Assembly (NCBI GenBank): GCA_964580865.1
Contig: CAZONM010000001.1
Location: forward strand, 1 to 64,000
Reading direction: 5' to 3'
Source of the DNA: JACOUT01 sp964580865
GTDB lineage: Bacteria; Myxococcota; UBA727; VGSZ01
Length of the DNA: 64,000 bases
A model generated the notes under the pieces. It had not been told where the DNA came from. It saw only the letters and a program-made list of their open reading frames with translations, and ran no database searches. The position numbers and the translations under genes are program-made. Within the stretch, counting starts at the first letter, position 1. Every line of letters begins with the position of its first letter. Positions 59,896-64,000 of this stretch are shown one piece after another.

Positions 59896-60686
59896 AGATC
59901 ACCGTCGTCACCGTGGCCTTCAACGCCGAGAAGACCATCGGCGACACCCTGCGCTCGGTGGCGGCGCAGCGGCACCCGGCGGTGGAGCACCTGGTCATCG
60001 ACGGCGGCTCGCGCGACGCCACCATGGAGGTGGTGCGGGCCCACGCGCACCGCGGGCTGTGCGCACAGAGCGAGCCCGACCGCGGCCTGTATGACGCGAT
60101 GAACAAGGGCCTGGCCCAAGCGACCGGCGACCTCGTCGGCTTCCTCAACGCCGACGACTTCTTCGCGCGCACCGACGCGCTCACGCTGATCGCGCGTGCC
60201 GCCGCGGAGCACCCGGCGGCCGACGCGGTGTGCGGCGCGGTGGCCTTGGTGGAGCCAGAGCGCCCCGATCGTGTGCGGCGCCACTACCGCGCGCGCGGCT
60301 TTCGGCCATGGATGATGCGCTATGGCCACATGCCGCCGCACCCGGGCTTTTATGTGCGCCGCGCCGCCGCCGCCGCCGTGGGACCCTTCGACCTCGATCT
60401 GCGGGTGGGCGCCGACTTCGAGTGGATGCTGCGCTTCTTCCACGTCAAGGCGCTGCGCATGGAGCCTCTCGACGAGACCTTGGTGGGGCTGCGCCTGGGC
60501 GGCGTCTCCACGCGCGGCCTCGCCAGCATGCGCGTCATCAACGCGGAGGCGGTGCGCTCGTGCCGTCGCTGGGGTGTGCCCACGAGCCCCGCGCGCGTGT
60601 GGTCGAAGTACCTCGCCAAGGGCCTGCAGCTCGTGCGACGGCCGGTGGACTTCCCGCGCGGCGCGGACACTGCGTGGCTTCCCTGA
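59892..60686 (+). CDS. GT2-family glycosyltransferase
   Basis: A 264-residue cytoplasmic GT-A glycosyltransferase: MKITVVTVAFNAEKTIGDTL, DGGSRDATMEVV, SEPDRGLYDAMNKGLAQATGDLVGFLNADDFF with the DxD-like NADD, PHPGFYVRR, and GADFEWMLRFF. These resemble the WcaA-type family that adds a sugar to the polysaccharide unit; after gmd-fcl it may use GDP-fucose, but donor specificity cannot be read from sequence. Convergent with the HisF-like gene, stops adjacent. Confidence 0.88.
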   Translation: MKITVVTVAFNAEKTIGDTLRSVAAQRHPAVEHLVIDGGSRDATMEVVRAHAHRGLCAQSEPDRGLYDAMNKGLAQATGDLVGFLNADDFFARTDALTLIARAAAEHPAADAVCGAVALVEPERPDRVRRHYRARGFRPWMMRYGHMPPHPGFYVRRAAAAAVGPFDLDLRVGADFEWMLRFFHVKALRMEPLDETLVGLRLGGVSTRGLASMRVINAEAVRSCRRWGVPTSPARVWSKYLAKGLQLVRRPVDFPRGADTAWLP

Positions 60687-61463
60687 TCAGCGCGCGCTCG
60701 CGCTCGCGCACAGCTCGTCGCGCTGCGCCTGGCTCGGGTAGTTGATGAGCACGGCGCGGAACGGCCCCTTGAACACGAACAGGCTGCCGGCCGCGGCCCC
60801 CACCACACCGCACGTGGTGACGAGCGCGCGCAGATCGGCGAGCGACCCGGCGCCGCCGAGCACCGTGAGCGGGATGCGCACGGCCTCCCGCACCGCGCGC
60901 GCCAGCGTCAGGTCGTAGCCCTTCATCAGACCGTCGTTGTCGATGGAGTTCACCACCAGCTCGCCAGCGCCGAGCGCTGCCATCTCCGCGGCCACGTCGA
61001 CGGGCGCGCGCTTGGTGTTGCGGGTGCCGTTGTGCGTCCACACCTCGGCACCGCCCAGCAAGCGCTTCTTGACGTCGAGCACCACCACCACGCTCTGGCT
61101 GCCGATCTCCTCGGCGATCTGACGCACCAGCGCGGGCCGCTCGATGGCCGCGGAGCTGAGCGCCACCTTCTCGACGCCGAGCCCCACGATCTGGCGGGCG
61201 TGCGCCGCGGTCTTGACGCCGCCGCCGTAGCACAGCGGCATGCGGCACTCCATCGCCAGCGAGGTGATGAGCTTGAGGTTCGGCTCGGCCGCGCGCACGC
61301 TCGCGTCGATGTCGAGCACGATCAGCTCGTCGGCCTCCTTCTCGTTGAAGATCTTCACCGCGTTGATGGGATCGCCGACGTACTTCGGCTCCTTGAAGCG
61401 CTGGGTCTTCACCAGACCGCCGTCGTGGACCAGCAAGCACGGGATGACGCGAGGACGGAGCAT
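60687..61463 (-). CDS. HisF-like subunit for sugar amidation (set 2)
   Basis: A 258-residue TIM-barrel: MLRPRVIPCLLVHDGGLVKT, YVGDPINAVKIFNEKEADELIVLDID, LCYGGGVKT, VALSSAAIERP and TVLGGAGSLADL. The opening IPCLLVHDGGLVKT is characteristic for the HisF2/WbpG-associated branch rather than histidine HisF (IPCLDVKDGRVVKG). ATG at 61463. The HisH-like gene is 5 bases upstream, and the WbpG-type enzyme of set 2 is on the same strand further along, separated by the gmd-fcl-GT2 block. Confidence 0.9.
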   Translation of the reverse strand: MLRPRVIPCLLVHDGGLVKTQRFKEPKYVGDPINAVKIFNEKEADELIVLDIDASVRAAEPNLKLITSLAMECRMPLCYGGGVKTAAHARQIVGLGVEKVALSSAAIERPALVRQIAEEIGSQSVVVVLDVKKRLLGGAEVWTHNGTRNTKRAPVDVAAEMAALGAGELVVNSIDNDGLMKGYDLTLARAVREAVRIPLTVLGGAGSLADLRALVTTCGVVGAAAGSLFVFKGPFRAVLINYPSQAQRDELCASASAR

Positions 61464-61468
61464 GCGCC

Positions 61469-62086
61469 TCAAAGCTCCGCGAAATTCTTGAGGAGCGCCG
61501 CACCGTAGTGGTGGCTCTTCTCGGGGTGAAACTGCACGCCGTAGACGTTGTCGGCGTGGACGGCGCAGGTGAACTCCCCACCGTAGGTGGCTGTGGCCGC
61601 CGTGTCGTCGGCGCGTTCGGCTTCGAAGAAGAATGAGTGCAAAAAGTAGAAACGCGCGTCGCGCTCGAGCCCGGCGAACAACCGCTCGCCGGCGCGCGGC
61701 GTGACGTCGTTCCAGCCCATGTGGGGCATGGGCAGCCGCGCCGCCGGCGGCCAGTCGCGAAAGCCGCGTACCCGCCCGGGGATCAGCTCCAGCCCCGCGC
61801 GCGTCCCCTCGTCGCTCGAGCGCGCCAACAGCTGCATGCCCACGCACACGCCGAGCAGCGGCACCTTGCGTGTGTGCACCAGCTCCACCAGCGTCGGCTT
61901 CATGCCCGAGGCCTCGAGGCGCTCGACGGCGTGGTCGAAGGCGCCGACGCCCGGCAGGATGACCTTGGTGGCGCCCGCGAGCTCGTCGGCGCTCCTCGCC
62001 ACGGTGCACGGGAGGTTGAGTCGCCGATAGACGTTGGCGAACGCCAAGACATTGCCGAGCCCGTAGTCGATGATCGCGACCGTCAT
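61469..62086 (-). CDS. HisH-like glutamine amidotransferase (set 2)
   Basis: A 205-residue class I glutaminase, MTVAIIDYGLGNVLAFANVYRRL, with Cys81 in LLGVCVGMQLL, His187 and Glu189 in VQFHPEKSHHYG, so the catalytic triad is complete. It shares architecture with set 1 but is not closely similar. Its start overlaps the stop of the upstream glycosyltransferase (ATGA), making glycosyltransferase-hisH-hisF one leftward operon. Confidence 0.92.
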   Translation of the reverse strand: MTVAIIDYGLGNVLAFANVYRRLNLPCTVARSADELAGATKVILPGVGAFDHAVERLEASGMKPTLVELVHTRKVPLLGVCVGMQLLARSSDEGTRAGLELIPGRVRGFRDWPPAARLPMPHMGWNDVTPRAGERLFAGLERDARFYFLHSFFFEAERADDTAATATYGGEFTCAVHADNVYGVQFHPEKSHHYGAALLKNFAEL

Positions 62087-63381
62087 CGCGCACCCGCGCT
62101 ACGCACGCTCGGCCGTCCGCCGTCGCGCGTGGGCTGGTCGAGCACGCTCGAGGCCGTACGCCCGAGCACGCGGCGGTACACATCGAGCACGCGCCGCGCG
62201 TTCGTGGCCGGGTCGTAGTTGCGGTGTGCCAGCGCGCGGGCCGCGGCGCCCATGCGCGCGACCTCGTCGCGCCGGTCGGCGAAGTAGCGAATGGCGTCGG
62301 CGAGCGCCGCGGGGTCGCGCGCCGGCACCGTGAGGCCGGTCTCACCTGGCACCAGCGTGTCGGGCCGCGGCGCCGACACGGCGGCGATGCACGGCACGCC
62401 CGAGAACGCGGCCTCGAAGATCGGGCGCCCGGGCGCGTCGAAGTGCGACGCGAAGCACAGCACGTCCATGCGCTGGTAGATGCGCTGGATGTCGGTGGTG
62501 GGACCGAGCAGGTGCACACGGTCGCGCAGGCCATAGCGCTCCACGCGCTCGCGCACCTCCTGTTGGACGTCCTGCAAGAGCCCGAGCTGCGCCAGCGCCC
62601 ACGCGCGCGGCCCGCGCTCCCCGCGCGTGGCCCCGCCCACGATGAGGTACTCGACGTCGCGCCCCGACTCCTGCACCAGGCGGGCCGCGTCGATGAGCTC
62701 GAGGATGCCCTTGGAGCGGTGCAGGTTGCCGACGAAGCCGACCTTCAGGCTCTCGGGGCGCAGCAGCGACAGGCGGCGCTCCATGGCCAAATCGGGCGTG
62801 GCCACAACGGCGGCGAACGAGTTGTGGATGACGTCGACGTGGACGTCAGCAGGGAGCGTGGCGCGCACGTTCTCGTCGATGGCGATGACGGCGTCGACGT
62901 CGTGGCGCAGGCGCTCGGCGAGCCAGCGCGCGCGCCGAGAATGCGGCGCTACGCGGTTGAGCGCCCGCGCGTGCACCACCACGGGAACGCCGAGGAACCG
63001 CTTGGCCAGGAGCGCCGGGATGATCTCGGTGTACTCGTTGACGTGGATGAGATCGAGGTCGGGCCAGCGGCGCCGCACCTCGCGCAGGGCGGTCAGTGTC
63101 GACGGGAGGTGTGAGAGCTCGCGCAACACTACCAACCACCGCGCCCCGCGATAGTGGCTGTAGTGGGTGTTGTCGAAGCGCGCGAGGCCACCCGTGACCA
63201 CGATGTCGTCAGTGATCTTGCGGAACACGTCGAGCGCCGTGCCGTCCACGGCGAGAAAGCACGGCGCGACCTCGCCCTCGGGCATGGCGCGCAACGACTC
63301 GAACAGGCTGCGCGCAGAGCCGCTGAAGGGCCCCACGCCGCACACGTACAGCACTCGCAGGGGCCTGGTGTCGCGCGCCAT
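62083..63381 (-). CDS. GT4-family glycosyltransferase
   Basis: A 432-residue GT-B enzyme with VLYVCGVGPFSGSARSLFESL at the N-terminus (glycine-rich acceptor loop), HVNEYTEIIPALLAK, the donor-binding VGFVGNLHRSKGILELIDA, and the Glu motif RPIFEAAFSGVPCIA. Transfers a sugar from a nucleotide donor to the lipid-linked unit. ATG at 63381 with GAGGACGG upstream is preferred to a longer frame with an Arg-rich leader. Confidence 0.9.
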   Translation of the reverse strand: MARDTRPLRVLYVCGVGPFSGSARSLFESLRAMPEGEVAPCFLAVDGTALDVFRKITDDIVVTGGLARFDNTHYSHYRGARWLVVLRELSHLPSTLTALREVRRRWPDLDLIHVNEYTEIIPALLAKRFLGVPVVVHARALNRVAPHSRRARWLAERLRHDVDAVIAIDENVRATLPADVHVDVIHNSFAAVVATPDLAMERRLSLLRPESLKVGFVGNLHRSKGILELIDAARLVQESGRDVEYLIVGGATRGERGPRAWALAQLGLLQDVQQEVRERVERYGLRDRVHLLGPTTDIQRIYQRMDVLCFASHFDAPGRPIFEAAFSGVPCIAAVSAPRPDTLVPGETGLTVPARDPAALADAIRYFADRRDEVARMGAAARALAHRNYDPATNARRVLDVYRRVLGRTASSVLDQPTRDGGRPSVRSAGAR

Positions 63382-63469
63382 CCGTCCTCGCCCGTCGCGG
63401 CCGTCGCGCCAAGTCGGGCACGCACGGATGCCGCGCCGACGCGCATTGTGCAAGGCGTGACGGCGTGGC

Positions 63470-64000
63470 TCATGGAACCAGGGCCGGCTCGCGCGGCACC
63501 ATCAGCACCACGCGGTCCACGCGCAGGGCGCGTCGTGCGTCGGTGGGCCCGCGTGGCGCGAGGTACACCGTGGTGTCGTCGCTGAGCGCATGCACACCGG
63601 CGCTCACCTCGTGGTAGGCACCGTCGTCGCGAGGGGCGGACAGCAGGGTTGGCGCGCCAAACGCACGCAGCTCCTCGCCGAAGGTGGCGACGGCCACCAC
63701 GGGCTCGGCCGCCGCGCACCCGTCGCAGCGCATACGCACGACCACCTCGGCGCGCGCCATGCCGTCCACGTCGAAGGGGCCGAGCGCGAACTGCACGGCC
63801 CAGACCCCCGCCGGTCCGCTCACGAGCACTGCGCGCCCGCCGATGGCCTCGGGATCGTTGGCCAGCACGGCGGAGCCGCCGGCGAGCTCCGCTCGCTCGA
63901 CGCGCAGATCGCGCCACGAGCCGTGCGGCCGCGGTAGCGCCAGGGTCGGCACGGCGAGGCGCGCGAGGTCGCCATCGCCCACGAGCGCGCGGTGTAGCGC
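63470..64000 (-). CDS. C-terminal part of a protein of unknown function (runs off right edge)
   Basis: A frame open from 64000 to the stop at 63470, coding about 176 residues (ALHRALVGDGDLARLAV... at the edge). A GTG at 63982 could be a start, but the frame continues beyond the window, so a larger protein is more likely. The visible part looks strand-rich (WAVQFALGPFDVDGMARAEVVVRMRC, VSAGVHALSDDTTVYLAPRGP), like a beta-sandwich; two Cys (CDGC). No family recognised. Confidence 0.5.
   Translation of the reverse strand, partial: ALHRALVGDGDLARLAVPTLALPRPHGSWRDLRVERAELAGGSAVLANDPEAIGGRAVLVSGPAGVWAVQFALGPFDVDGMARAEVVVRMRCDGCAAAEPVVAVATFGEELRAFGAPTLLSAPRDDGAYHEVSAGVHALSDDTTVYLAPRGPTDARRALRVDRVVLMVPREPALVP

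Overview
The window is very GC-rich (visibly near 70 percent in most genes), with overlapping ATGA/GTGA gene junctions, and it encodes a VWA-FHA protein and a REC-GAF-GAF-BTAD regulator. This looks like a Myxococcota or related former-deltaproteobacterial chromosome. That placement is inference from gene content and composition; no rRNA or tRNA is present to anchor it. No CRISPR array was seen.

Layout. 1-8.8 kb: a secreted-protein fragment (TolC-like guess) and a Cys-rich exported protein, a VWA-FHA protein, the purine pair purE-purK, then an SH3-like protein, an M61-peptidase-derived protein that has lost its catalytic domain, a phosphoesterase-like lipoprotein, a DMT exporter and a MarR regulator. 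8.9-17.7 kb: an ion and osmotic-stress block with two cation/proton antiporters, trehalose synthesis (otsA with a membrane-bound sensor-like N-terminus, otsB), a divergent GH15 glycosidase and a CaCA exchanger. 17.8-19.7 kb: a small haem- or iron-related looking membrane protein, an outer-membrane protein behind a strong promoter with a 15/19 Fur-box match, and a cytochrome c.

19.8-34.4 kb: a complete respiratory nitrate reduction locus: narC (dihaem cytochrome c), narG, narH, narJ, narI, a hemerythrin, and two NarK-type transporters. Convergent to it lie a REC-GAF-GAF-BTAD regulator and moaA for molybdenum cofactor. Upstream of narC there is a perfect 7+4+7 tandem repeat, the geometry used by PhoB/SARP-type winged-helix activators, so the convergent regulator is a natural candidate to bind it.

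34.5-64 kb: a surface-polysaccharide locus: a Wzi-like protein and WecA-like initiating transferase, Wza-like exporter and Wzz, the WbpB-WbpD-WbpE pathway for 2,3-diacetamido uronic acids, a fossil IS66 element, a lower-GC island (about 46.2-52.4 kb) with a WbpG-HisF-HisH amidotransferase set, a glycosyltransferase and Wzx, then Wzy, a second Wzi-like protein, a second WbpG/HisF/HisH set, gmd-fcl for GDP-L-fucose, and glycosyltransferases. Together these would make, flip, polymerise and export a repeat unit containing amidino-uronic acid sugars and probably fucose. UDP-GlcNAc 6-dehydrogenase and the 2-epimerase of the uronic acid pathway are not in the window.
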